Assembly: GCA_030267965.1 (NCBI GenBank)
Contig: BRYA01000148.1
Coordinates: 1 to 64,000 of the forward strand
From: Triparma columacea
Lineage: Eukaryota > Sar > Bolidophyceae > Parmales > Triparmaceae
Direction: 5' to 3'
DNA length: 64,000 nucleotides
Shown here: positions 21,490-32,135 of the stretch, in pieces
Layout: each line of letters starts with the position of its first letter
Position numbering within the stretch: position 1 is the first letter of the stretch
Made by a program: the position numbers and the translations under genes
The notes under the pieces: generated by a model
Told to the model about the DNA's origin: nothing
What the model saw: the letters and a program-made list of their open reading frames with translations, nothing else
The model's database searches: none

Positions 21490-23464
21490 ATGAGAAGGAT
21501 ACGTTCAAGCCGTTTAAATACACTCTACAACTACAAGAAGCACACCCGCTTTATCCCACAAACGCTCTTTAATGGCAAATTGAGAGACCTCTCCAGTGTC
21601 AGTTCAGATCAACCAAATCTACCTCCTTCCTCACCCCAGTCAATCCCAATCGAGCAGAAATTCGGGACAACAACTCGCCTTGCAGGGGGCATCCCCGACT
21701 TTGTAGAGAAGTGGAACCCGACCCTCTTTAAGCAGGTAGGATTAGGGCTTGGAGGAGCCTCCCTTCTTGGCTGGTATTTGCCCTATACCTACGGCTTGGA
21801 TCATATCTTCGCTCCCACGGCAATTACCTCGTTTACCGCGTTTTACCTTTCTGTTGGTTATTCAGGTAAGAGTGTGTAAACTTCCCAAATGTTATTCCCC
21901 ATTCCCTCATCTCACCTCCCATCACTCTTATTAGACCTCAACCAGACCACGCACACCTTACGTCGTAACTTCCCATTCCTCTGCCACCTGCGTTACCTCT
22001 TCGAGAGCATCCGTCCCGAGATCCAGCAATACTTCATCGAGTCAGACTCCGATAGCACTCCCTTCAGCAGGAGCATGAGGACTCAGGTGAGCCTTAATAT
22101 ATTTCCTCCCTCATGCCTGTAGCCTCCCCAATTTCTCAATCCCCCCCTCCCCCCCTCCCCAGATCTACAAGCGTTCCAAGGCCCAGTCCGACACCCGCGC
22201 CCTCGGCACCATGCGAAACGTATACGAGGAGGGTTACGAGTGGGGCGTACATTCCATGTTCCCCGTATCCCACCACGACGTACGCGTCAGAGTTACGGTG
22301 GGGGGGAAAGACTGTAAACAGAAGTACAGCGCGAGCATATTCAACATCAGCGCTATGAGCTACGGTGCACTCAGCAGTCAGGCTATAACAAGCCTTAACC
22401 TCGGTGCGAAGGGTGGGTTCTTCTACCACAACACAGGGGAAGGGGGACTGTCCAAGTTTCACCTCCAGGGTGGGGACCTTGTTTGGAACGTGGGTACTGG
22501 GTACTTTGCATGTGGATCTACGGTTAATGGGAAGAGAGTATTCAACCCTGATATGTTTGCGGAGAACGCGAATAGGGAGGAGGTTAAGATGATTGAAATC
22601 AAAATTAGCCAGGGGGCGAAACCTGCACACGGGGGTATACTACCTGCAGATAAAATCACGGACGATATCAGCGAAGCTAGGGGGTTAGGGGAAGGTGAGC
22701 ATATATATTTCCTTTCCCCCCCCCTCCCCCCCCCCCCTAACCCCTCCCTTAGGTCCCTGGACTGAGGACTGTGCTTCCCCACCATACCACGATGCCTTCT
22801 CCACCCCTCTCGGTCTCTGTCGTTTCATCTCAACCCTCCGCACTCTCTCAAACGGTAAGCCCATAGGTTTCAAGCTCTGCGTAGGTTCACCTACTGAATT
22901 CATGGCGCTCGTACACGCCATGAAAGAGACTGGTGTGTACCCTGACTTTATAACAGTCGATGGAAGCGAGGGGGGTACTGGTGCTGCTCCTCCTGAGTTT
23001 CAGGATAGTATGGGTATGCCCATGGCTGAGGGTTTACGGTTAGTTCATAACACACTAATCGGTGCAGGTGTTAGAGACAACGTGAAGCTGATTGCAGCGG
23101 GTAAGGTTTACAACGGATTCAGCCTCGTTAGAACACTAGCTAACGGCGCGGATATATGCAACGCAGCTAGGGCTTTCATGTTCTCCATGGGCTGCATCCA
23201 GGCTTTGAAATGCAACCAGAACACCTGCCCGACAGGAATCACTACGCAGGACCCGAGACTTAACGGAGGATTAGACCCGGGGAATAAGAAAGTTAGGGTC
23301 ACGAATTTTCATAAGGCTACGGTTGACGCAGCGGCGGAGATTATTGCGGCTATGGGACTTAAGAACCCGGAGGAGGTTACGGGGGAACACTTGTGGAAAA
23401 GGGAGAATGGCATACACGTAAAGGTGAGAGAGGGGTGTGTGTGGGGGGGGGGGGGGGGGGCNNN

Positions 23465-23496
<32 letters not shown>

Positions 23497-23652
23497 CCGA
23501 AAACCCCACTGTAGAGCTACGACGATATGCACACAAGCTACCTACCGATTCTCCAACACAACGACTTAGTTGAAGGGAGAGCTCCAATGAACGTTCAAAA
23601 GTGGTGGAAAGAGGGGGGGGAACTTATGAAGAAAATGGGGGAAGGGGAATGA
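21490..23652 (+). CDS. FMN-dependent glutamate-synthase-family oxidoreductase, membrane anchored
   Basis: Five exons: 21490-21865, 21935-22086, 22163-22694, 22753-23423, 23515-23652; 622 residues. The core matches the single-domain GltB2-type family: NISAMSYGALS, HNTGEGGLSKFH (FMN site), KISQGAKPAHGG, TVDGSEGGTGAAP, and CIQALKCNQNTCPTGI with the three cysteines that ligate the 3Fe-4S cluster in GOGAT. There is no glutaminase domain, so it is not a complete glutamate synthase; the physiological substrate of this subfamily is uncertain. The N-terminus is basic and amphipathic (MRRIRSSRLNTLYNYKK), followed by a hydrophobic segment (~72-115), consistent with mitochondrial import and membrane anchoring. 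The fourth intron contains an assembly gap inside G and C homopolymers. Confidence 0.9.
23441..23495. other. Assembly gap (3 N) inside a poly-G/poly-C intron tract
   Basis: A run of about 18 G, one C and three N (23462-23464) is followed by about 31 C. It lies in the last intron of the FMN oxidoreductase gene. The inverted G/C arrangement is a classic sequencing and assembly obstacle, so intron length here is unreliable; the flanking exons join cleanly in phase 0. Confidence 0.9.
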
Positions 23653-23772
23653 TTACGAAAGGTACGGAACAGTCTGTTTTTTCTTGTTCTCAAAAATGTA
23701 TTTTTTTTCTCCTTTCCCTTTCAGACTTCACCCCTCCTTCCCTCACTTTTCTTGGCCAGTCTAAACCCAACA

Positions 23773-26473
23773 ATGGAGCCTTCTGGTCTCTGCTGGGACG
23801 ACGAGGCGTTCCTCCAGTTCTGTGCTCTATGTATTGAGACGAAAGGCAATTTACCCCCTTTCTCTCGTAACTATGAGGTAATTTTTATTTCAGAGGTGGA
23901 AGAGCGGTGGCATTCGTCCCTCCTACCCCCTTTAATCAACCTCTAGAGATTTCCTAACTTTTCATCCTCTCTACTCTCTATCCAGCACAATTGGACGTTG
24001 TCGTACGTCGACACCAATTCCATACTAAACGGTTCACCTCCCAACCAAGCGCTTTCCAATCCTCACCTCACACGACTGGCTAATTTCACACACTACGCCA
24101 GGCACATTCCGCTGCACGGGAATTACCCCTTCAAAGGTACGGAGATGAAGTACATTGCCAAGGCGATGAAAGGGTTCGATGGGAGTTTTAAGTTCTCTCA
24201 GTTAAACAAGGCCAAGCTGAAGGCGGCACTTGAAGAGAGATTTACGATGACGTTTGGAGTGTCATCGCAGGAATCGGAGTGGGTCGCGATGAGGAAGCGG
24301 GAGTATATTAGAAGGGCGTTTGCTAGGATTCCAAGCGGAATCACTGACAAGGTTGAGGGAAGGATTGAGGTCTTCATAAGTGGAATGCTCAACAAGGTTA
24401 CCACACAGACCAGTAGTGAATTGGGCAAGAAGACATTGACAGAGGTAGGGGAGCAAAATGTGAGTGCCAGCGACACGGTGGCAGCGGCTTCATTCACTTC
24501 GCTCCTCCGGCTCTTCACCCCCTCCTCACCCCCTCCTCACCCCCTCTCCCTCCCCCCTGTCCCTCCCCCTCACAGACACTTATGAAGGGTATCAAAATTG
24601 TCGCGGCAAGGTTCTGGACTCATGACTCGAAGTCGGGGGACCTTGCCGTCGCGTTTTTGAGGATGATTCTAGCGAAAATGAAGGAGGGCGGTTTGGGAGG
24701 GGCGGATTTGGAACAATTCGCGGCGGAATTTGAGAAGCTTTACGGCGATAAGGCGGAGAGGATCAAGTTTGACGGCCAAGATGTTGGAGAGAAGAGGAAA
24801 AACGAGGGCACTGCCAATGGTCGGGAAAGTGCGAAAAGGAGTTCGCCAAATCCTCCGTTGGTCCGCCATTCACAAGCATCGACGACAACCACCACCACGA
24901 CGACTGCCACCTCCTCCTCTTCAACCACCACCACCACCACAACCACCACCGCTCCTTCGTCTGGTGGCGCAAGCAACCGATTCGCTCCGCAAAGTACTAA
25001 CAGTTTCGCTCTCCCACACTCCGGGTCCCTCGGACAAAGGTGAGGAGGAGCAGAGGAACGGGTTGGAGATTTGCTGTGTCCCAAAATGAGACTAACTAAC
25101 CCCCTTCGCTACTTTTCCCGCGTCTCCCCTACCAAACAGCAGCAGTCTAGTGGAAGAATCAAGGAATATGGCGGCCCATATTGCTGTGGGAATGATTACA
25201 TCCTCCGTGTCACGGCAGCAAATACCCGCTAACACCGCACTTGGGTCAAGTGGAGGCGGAGGGGGGGTGAAGGTGAGAACAGAGAAACAGAGAACAGAGA
25301 ACAGAGAACATACTTTGAGTGAAATAAAGTATAGCCGAAGACGCTAAACTGACTTCTCTTCGCCTCATTGCAGAGCGAACCATCCCGTGGTGAAGATGCC
25401 ATATCGGCCCTCCTTTCGAGGGAGCCTCTGAGCGACCGTGAATTCGCCATCGTGTCGAGATTGACAGAGATGGGATTCCCAAAGTTGGAAAGCATACAGG
25501 GATGCAGAGCGGCGGCTAGGAAGTTTCACCACGGGATGTACCCCTCGAATTGCAGCATTGTGGTTGATGAGGCAATGTGCCTCATTGTCGAGGAGATGGA
25601 GGAGAAGGTGAGATCGAGATGAGATGAGTGAGATGAGGAGGGAAAGAGTTGTGCTGACGGATAGATGGTATGGATTTTAAATTTATCTCACCCAATCGTT
25701 TTTGCTCGTCACAGACAATGACGGTGATGATGGACAGGGCTAGAGTTGAGAGTGAGAGGGAGAATGATAGGAGGGAGGAGGAAAGGAGAGAGAGAGAGAA
25801 AGAGGAGAGGAAGAAGGAGAGAGGGGGAAGAGGGGATACGGTGGACCAGGTGAGGGACATTGTTTGAACCGGATGTGCATGGAAATTATACCTTGCCCAT
25901 CGCCATCATCCTAACCCATGTCACTCTTCAATGCGCTCCTCGCACAGTTAATCCAAACTTTTGGTTCTTCGTCTGTAATTCTTCGCTCTCCCTGCTCCTC
26001 CCTCATGAAGGCGTCCCTTTCTGACGGGACCAGGAAGGCCTCATGCATCCGGATCCTCAACCTTGAGAGGAACGCCCAACGATGGTACGGTGTGAACTGC
26101 AGGGCCTACTTCCTCGCGACCCTACCGCAGAGAGTGGAGAGGATGGGAGGGACTAAGGAGGCCTGGGAGGAGGAAGTGAGAATACTGGAGAAGGCAATGT
26201 TTTCATTGAGCGAAGCGGGGGGCGGGGGGACGCCGAGGATTTTCGAGGATGCCCAGGATACATGCGGGGAACAGGTGAGAAATGAAAGTGTATCGAGAAG
26301 AAGAGCGATGCGCTGAACTAACTTACGATGCTCTCCTATCGTAAAAACAGCGAGGGGCGACCGAGGTCGCAGGAGAGGGCGAAGACGCGGAAGTTGTTAT
26401 TGTCAAGAAACCTGAGGTGGGCACGACGAAGGAGTCGAAAATGAAGGAGGCGCTCATAATTGAGATAGAATAA
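23773..26473 (+). CDS. Unknown multi-exon protein with UBA-like segment
   Basis: Eight exons by my reading: 23773-23877, 23986-24459, 24576-25039, 25140-25272, 25374-25607, 25715-25849, 25948-26274, 26351-26473; about 664 residues. A GTAGGG donor at 24445 is an in-frame alternative for exon 2. The first ~200 residues (HNWTLSYVDTNSILNG) form a conserved-looking helical region I do not recognise. A Thr run encoded by CAC/ACC repeats follows (24885-24955). Then comes a UBA-like helix set (VSRLTEMGFPKLESIQGCRAA), a short charged coil, and an alpha-helical domain (MKASLSDGTRKASCIRILNLERN). The UBA-like part suggests ubiquitin binding, inferred only. Confidence 0.65.
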
Positions 26474-26548
26474 ATATTTTCTCATATAAACTAAATGTAT
26501 AGACTAACTAATATATATATATATCACATAGTGCTGTGTCATTGTGCG

Positions 26549-28788
26549 TCAATCGGTGGTAGTTTCGGGATTGGATGCGAGGTTGGGGGCAATGACTGCG
26601 ACATCCGGAGCCGCCCCAAGAAAGACGCTCGACTTCCGCCTTCTCTTTTTGATGATTCGTTGTACCTCCTTACCACGAATTTTGGCGAGAATGTCCTTAT
26701 CCTCTACAAGCTCGTCCAGAATAGACGATTTTACGTCAGAATCAAACCACTCAGGGCTGCGATGAGAGAGAAATTGGAGAAGTGGGTGAATGGGTGAGCA
26801 AATGGTGTTCTTGCATGACGAGGAAGTGGAACTCTCACCTTTCGTGCAGCAATTTTGGAAGATTGTTCGTCAAAAAAGCCTTGACATCCTCGCCAATCTC
26901 TGGCAACCAGAGATAAACATTACAAATAAAGACGTCGAACTTTAATTCATCGTCGGCCTCCTTGAAATTATTTTGAATATAATCTCTCGCGCATTTCAAA
27001 CTTGTGAATGTGTGAAGGAATCTTTGATCCATGGAATAATAAAGGGCGATCACCGACATGAAGAGACAAAAGCAGCTGCTGCCCATGACTGCCCATACAA
27101 CCTCGTTCGACCAAACTCCTTTGCAGTCTTCCTGATCGTAAAGAGCTGCCAAAATGATCCCGCCGAGGGCCATCAAGAACATGCTGAAGGAAAACATTAT
27201 GCCTCCTACCTCCTGGGGGTGCCGAAATTGCACACACGCTGTCCAATCAGCGCCTAACTTCACAAATAGACGAACCATAAACGTACACACAAAGCCGGCG
27301 ATACCATAAATGGGAAGCCAGTACCGAATATCTCGTCTGAGATTTGCGATGGCAGCGTGAGAATTATTGCAGCGGTTGGAGAGATGGGGGGGGGGGGCGT
27401 CTCATCTCACCTCCATGTTTTGACCATAAGATAAAGAAAGAACTCAGCAATGAGCACCCCAATAGCAACCATTTTCCCCCCTAACATATACATGAGGACA
27501 ACAGACATTGCCCTGCAGGTGTAGTTAAAGAAGCTGATGGAGAACAAAGCGATCATACATTTCACCTTTGACTTCCTGTTGAGGGGTATGTATCCATAGA
27601 ACTTGTCTTTCGTCCTCCTTTCTATGGAAATGTCGTAATCATAGGAGATGAATGCGGACATTGCCGCCGCAGAAGACACGCTCGACAGAAAAGCCAATAC
27701 GGAAGTCTTGTCGAATTGGGTTGTCATGAGCGCAACAAGCTGGATGACCCCAGCTGCGACGATCGAAGCGACGGTGCAGGGGCTGCGTTAGTCAAGCATG
27801 AATAGATTGATTATGTACAACCATTTTTCTGTCTCGGCTGCGCCCCTCTGCTTTGCTTTTTTCTTCGCCCATTCTCTCTCTCACCTGGGACAGATTCCAT
27901 CACAAGCTCCGATATCCTCGCGCCTGGGAGGTGAAGGGGGGAAGGGGGGGGGGNNNNNNNNNNNNNNNNNNNNNNNNNNNNCGCATAAGCAAAGGGGTGT
28001 GAATCGAGCCGCTGTTGCAAAGCAGCCTTTCGCACATGATTGATTGACAGTCTCACCGGTCATCTCGAAGTAAAGGCTGAAATAGCGGTGATCCGATGGT
28101 GAGTGCATCTTTGCACCTGCCTTATTGACCCTCCAAATGTCGAATCCGGGTTTCAGGAAAGAGAACACGATGAGTTGCTGTACAGTTTGTGAAGAAGCAA
28201 AAGGGTTGAGCTTGAGCAGGCTGAAGCAAGTTGAAAAAAGTTAAACTGCGCCACAAACCGTCCCTGGCACGTAACTCCCGCCCCATATCTCACCTCTTGG
28301 CATTGCACTTTCCACGGCCGCTTTTTGTTTTGAAGATAAGCAAGGACACTCTGCCCCAACAAGTTCATCCCGATACACACAAGGGTGGCTACCGCGAAAC
28401 TTGTTCGATCGGTTTGAAAGAATTTGCGGGTCATGAAAATGTCTGTGATGGAGTCAGCAATTGAAAATGCTGCTGTCCCATACGACTCAATGGATTGGTA
28501 AAGTTTCGAGTCGATTTTTGGAATTTCTATTTTGCCTATAATAGAAATAGTCCTGCTGGCCCGAATCTCATTTTTTGTACTCTGGTTGTCGTCTTTAATT
28601 ACTTGGGCAGATTTTACTTGGGAAGTTGGAGTTTGGGATGAAAGAATTTTGCTCGTGTCAACGGAGTCAGGTAAGCCTTTTGGTGTTTCAGGTTCCGTTT
28701 CAGGTTCAGTTGTGGTGTGAACGCCTCGTACTTTGACAGAGTCGTGAGTGCTCACTGTGAAAACCGGGGTGACCTTGGAAGCAGCCAT
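26549..28788 (-). CDS. XK-related-like membrane protein without START domain
   Basis: Six exons: 28788-28294, 28177-28057, 27923-27885, 27753-27411, 27336-26839, 26756-26549; 567 residues. The last exon is not obvious because a TGA follows the GTGAGA donor at 26838; splicing at CAG/CCCTGA restores PEWF, matching KPDWF in the 717-4862 paralogue. Shared motifs in order: SIADSITDIF, KPGFDIWRV, ESVPAGVIQL, AFISYDYD, KFYGYIPLN, VQFRHPQEVGG. The N-terminal ~100 residues are hydrophilic and Thr/Ser rich, with no START. The C-terminal tail has RRRKSSVF, a basophilic kinase-type site. Proposed family role, by analogy with XK proteins only: lipid scrambling or another membrane function. Confidence 0.8.
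27943..27981. other. Assembly gap (28 N) next to poly-G in an intron
   Basis: Ns at 27954-27981 follow a G-rich run in the intron between exons 2 and 3 of the XK-related-like gene. Both gaps in the window abut G homopolymers. The flanking exons remain in phase (phase 1), so the coding model is unaffected. Confidence 0.9.
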
Positions 28789-28979
28789 GAGCTGTTACCA
28801 GGATCAAATCAACTTGTTTTGCAACATCCGAACAACTTGCAGGTGAGATTCCATGAGAGATCCACTTCCGGACTACTGTCTGTGAGTATAAAACCAAATT
28901 GATACAATTCTAAATATAAAACCAAGCGATCGTTGATTTAGAGAAGCTCCGCCCCCACCCACCCCGTCAGCTTCACTCG

Positions 28980-30775
28980 TCATTTCGTGAAACACGTCCT
29001 GCTATTTGTCCTTCCCCACCTCCTCCCCCTTTGCTTCTCCTCCAAGTCCTCCCTCATCGCCAGGGTTTTTTTATTCTCCGTCCTAATCCAGTTCTGGACG
29101 ATCTCGTAGCTCATGAACATCAGCGCAGAGTTAGGAACTACGCGCGCGACATGCGTTCCCATGCCTGCGTATATGCCTTTCCTCCCCTGCGCGATAGAGC
29201 GGCGAAGCGAGGGCAAAATGAGACGAGGGGTCAGCTGCACAGTACGTTGAGGGCGAGGGAAGCGGGGCGATGAAGGCCGCGGAGGTGTTCTCGTATCTGG
29301 AGGCTGAGCAGCCTTGGCGCGCCCCCCGATCACTTCCTCACCTCCTCCTTGAACACTGTGCCTATCGTCTGCCACATCCCGTTGTACTTGAACACCCCGG
29401 AACGAGCCTGCTCCCTCATTCTGGTCCTGGCCACCTCGTGGGGGTACGTTGTCACCGTCGCGACGCACTTTGACACCGCCGCGGTGCAGAAGAGGGTCAG
29501 AGGGGGGAGCTTTGAGACTGCAACAAACGAGCAAGGGGATGGAGGGAGGGGTTGTGTTCGGTTAGTGGAGGTGATATTTCAGACCGGCAGCCTTTCGATG
29601 TCCATGATGATATCTTCGTCTCTGCTTTGTGCTGCTTTAGCTTACTCATCAATTATATTTGTCTTCCGTTCTCACCTGACTTCATCCCCGCAGCCTTACG
29701 GCGGTTGTTCTCCCTGTCCACCAGCTTAGCCTTGAGCTTCTCGTAGAGGACGAACTGCACGCATCCCTCAGCGCAGCCCCAGTAAGAGGCCGTAATTCCT
29801 CTATAGAATCCGCCCAAGCCCTCTTCCTTGTAGATCGTCTTGACGGCGTCAGAGTAGGAGGTGTAGGCCTTTTGCCCAACCGTGGTGTCGCTGAGCAGCT
29901 GCATCCTTGTCTTCACCATCCAGATAGGGTTCGTGACCGTGTTGCTAGTGAAACCTGCCATGATCCCAGAGATAGCAGCGTTAAGCGATCCGAGGCCTAT
30001 CTTAGGTTTCAAGGTGTTCTTTGTAAGGTCGTAAGAGTAGAAGTAGACGGAACGGGCGGGAATTATGCCAACGAGGGTCGGGGGGAGGCCGCGCCAGAAA
30101 CCAGTGATACCGTCCGCCTTATATATCTCCTTTGCCACGCCGATGGGACTGTACATGCGAAGCGAGGAAAAGGAGACGGGAGAAGGGAAATAAGGGGGAA
30201 AGGATTGAGTTTTTGTGCCCAGTGGCAGTGTCTCCCCTATCATCGTCGTTGCGGCCAACTTCACTTCTCACCTGCCTTGGACCTTTGACATACCACCTAT
30301 TCCAGTTGAGGAAGATTGAAGCTGCGTCTTGATAACCTCCAGGGGGCTGGTGATTGTGGAGGAAATAGTCCCGGCTAACCCGCCGGATAGCAGGTTGAAG
30401 AGGTTAGGGTTATAAAGCTGACGTGAAGCAGGTATTGTGTCTGGGTGGAGAGGGTGAGAGAGAGAAGGGAGTTGCGTTAGTCATGGCCATTGGAATGCTT
30501 TAGAATGCCTTTGTGTTTTCGCTGAGTCTTTTCGTGTTCGGTGTGAATGTAAAAGATGATCACAGTGGCAATGTTTTCGCCCTTCCCAAAGAAGCCTAAT
30601 AAAGGCAATTATCTCAGTTGATGGCCTCAAACTTCATCGACATCACAGCTTGAGATTTCATGTTCCATTAGAGTTTAGATGTTTTTATAACTATAATAGC
30701 ATTGTACGCACCTATTTTCTTCCCATTAACACTAATTACAATCGATAGGATTGCAATTAAGAGGAGAAATCCCAT
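28980..30775 (-). CDS. Mitochondrial-carrier family, pyrimidine nucleotide carrier (SLC25A33/36, RIM2 type)
   Basis: Five exons: 30775-30712, 30440-30272, 30148-29676, 29517-29342, 29186-28980; 362 residues. Three carrier repeats are visible, with signatures [22 protein letters not shown] and [12 protein letters not shown]. The Trp in the second (PIWxVK) and PHEVxRTR in the third are characteristic of the pyrimidine nucleotide branch. The first exon encodes a hydrophobic leader [18 protein letters not shown] that looks like an ER signal peptide, unusual for a mitochondrial carrier. It may indicate plastid or endomembrane targeting, or a mis-modelled first exon. The family exchanges pyrimidine nucleotides across organellar inner membranes. 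Confidence 0.87.
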
Positions 30776-31015
30776 GCTGTTTTTTCCTGGCTTCAGCAGG
30801 CTTCAGAAAATTTTCTTTCGGAAAAAAACCTTTTTGTTCAGAGATTTACGCATACGTTGAATCACCTTTTTGTATCACTTTTTTGTAGAACATCGTAGTG
30901 TTGCTATAAGTTGCCCCAGAACCAGAACACAAGGCTTGTCAGTGCAAAGCCAACGCTCCAGCGGTTCTCATTTTCCGACAAACTGCCAGCCCTCATATTC
31001 ACGCTTTAGAAACAA

Positions 31016-32033
31016 ATGTCTGGCTTCACTGACTACTCCGGAAAGAAAGGGAGAGTGAAGTACGGTTTTTCAGGGGAGACAACTCAGTTCGAGGACGCTT
31101 TAATAAAACATAATGTGATCACCCGAGAGCAAGCCCTCCTCAACAAGGGAATGGACGAAGAGGACGTCGCGAAGCTGCTGGTTGAGGAGGCCATACAAGA
31201 GACGCCTGTCGACTATCACATCAAGGAAGTGAGGAGGACGGAAAGGGAGGCAGAGCTTGAGGAGGATTTAGAAGATGACGATGACTTGGAGGAGGTGAGG
31301 TTTGAGACCAGGCATAGCAAGCAGAGGCATCCAACCCACTAGATGCAGCTCGCTAACGCACGCGTCTATTCTTTTTGGCTGCTCTCTCTGCTCGCCCACC
31401 CTACCTCCCCTTCCACAGATGATGGCAGGGTTTAATGACGACTTTAACATGGAAAAGTACAAGGAGAAGAGGAAGATGGAGATCGTGAATGAGAGGAAGA
31501 AGGACGCGGCTGCGAAGGAGGCCTTCAAGAGGAAGTACAGATTCGGTGATTTCTCCGAGATCAATCGTGAGGACTGGCAGAGGGAGGTCAACGAGGGGAG
31601 CCTCAATGGGCAGTGGGTGGTGGTTGTCCTGACTTCGACGGCCGTGGAAGAGGCGATGGCGGTTGAGGCAAGCATGCAGGCTGTAGCGGAGAAATTCAAG
31701 TCCGTCAAGTTTCTGAAGATTAGGTCTACGTCTGCGATTGAGAAGTGGCCTGACGCAAACCTTCCCACGGTTTTCTGCTACGTCAACGGGGAGATGAACA
31801 AGCAGATGATCGGTAGCGAGCAGTGCGGAGGTCCCGGGACGAACGCCGGGAGGCTGGAGTGGAGATTGAAGAGGCTGGGGGTCTTGGAGGACAGCGTAAT
31901 GGTCAAGGACTCGCCCAGGACGGAAGGGGCGGTGGGGGAGAGCAACCCAAACAAGATGGGGGAGCTGGAGAGGAAAGGAATGACCATGATGGCCACATAC
32001 GGGACTGAGGACGACGAGGAAGTGTACGATTAG
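31016..32033 (+). CDS. PDCL3: Phosducin-like protein (PDCL3/PLP2 type)
   Basis: Two exons, 31016-31294 and 31419-32033 (phase 0), 297 residues. An N-terminal helical part (TTQFEDALIKHNVI) leads to an acidic stretch and a charged coiled segment (YKEKRKMEIVNERKK). A thioredoxin-like domain without the CxxC pair follows: FGDFSEINREDW, WVVVVLTS, VKFLKIRSTSAIEKWPDANLPT. That order is typical of PDCL3/viral-IAP-associated-factor proteins, which assist CCT chaperonin in folding actin and tubulin. It runs divergently from the carrier gene, with 240 bp between starts. Confidence 0.88.
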
Positions 32034-32135
32034 AGTTGTGAGACGGAAGGGCATGGGACGTGCAACCAAGCCGCACTTTTGTTGATTTTGAAAAGCAAAC
32101 CATTTTGGATACAATTTACAATCTTACAATCTATG

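Noticed and set aside
22136..22630. Minus-strand 164-codon ORF
   Set aside because: Antisense to the FMN-binding core exon of the glutamate-synthase-family gene.
24740..25084. Minus-strand ORF with Val-rich run
   Set aside because: Antisense of a CAC/ACC repeat that encodes poly-Thr in the UBA-like gene.
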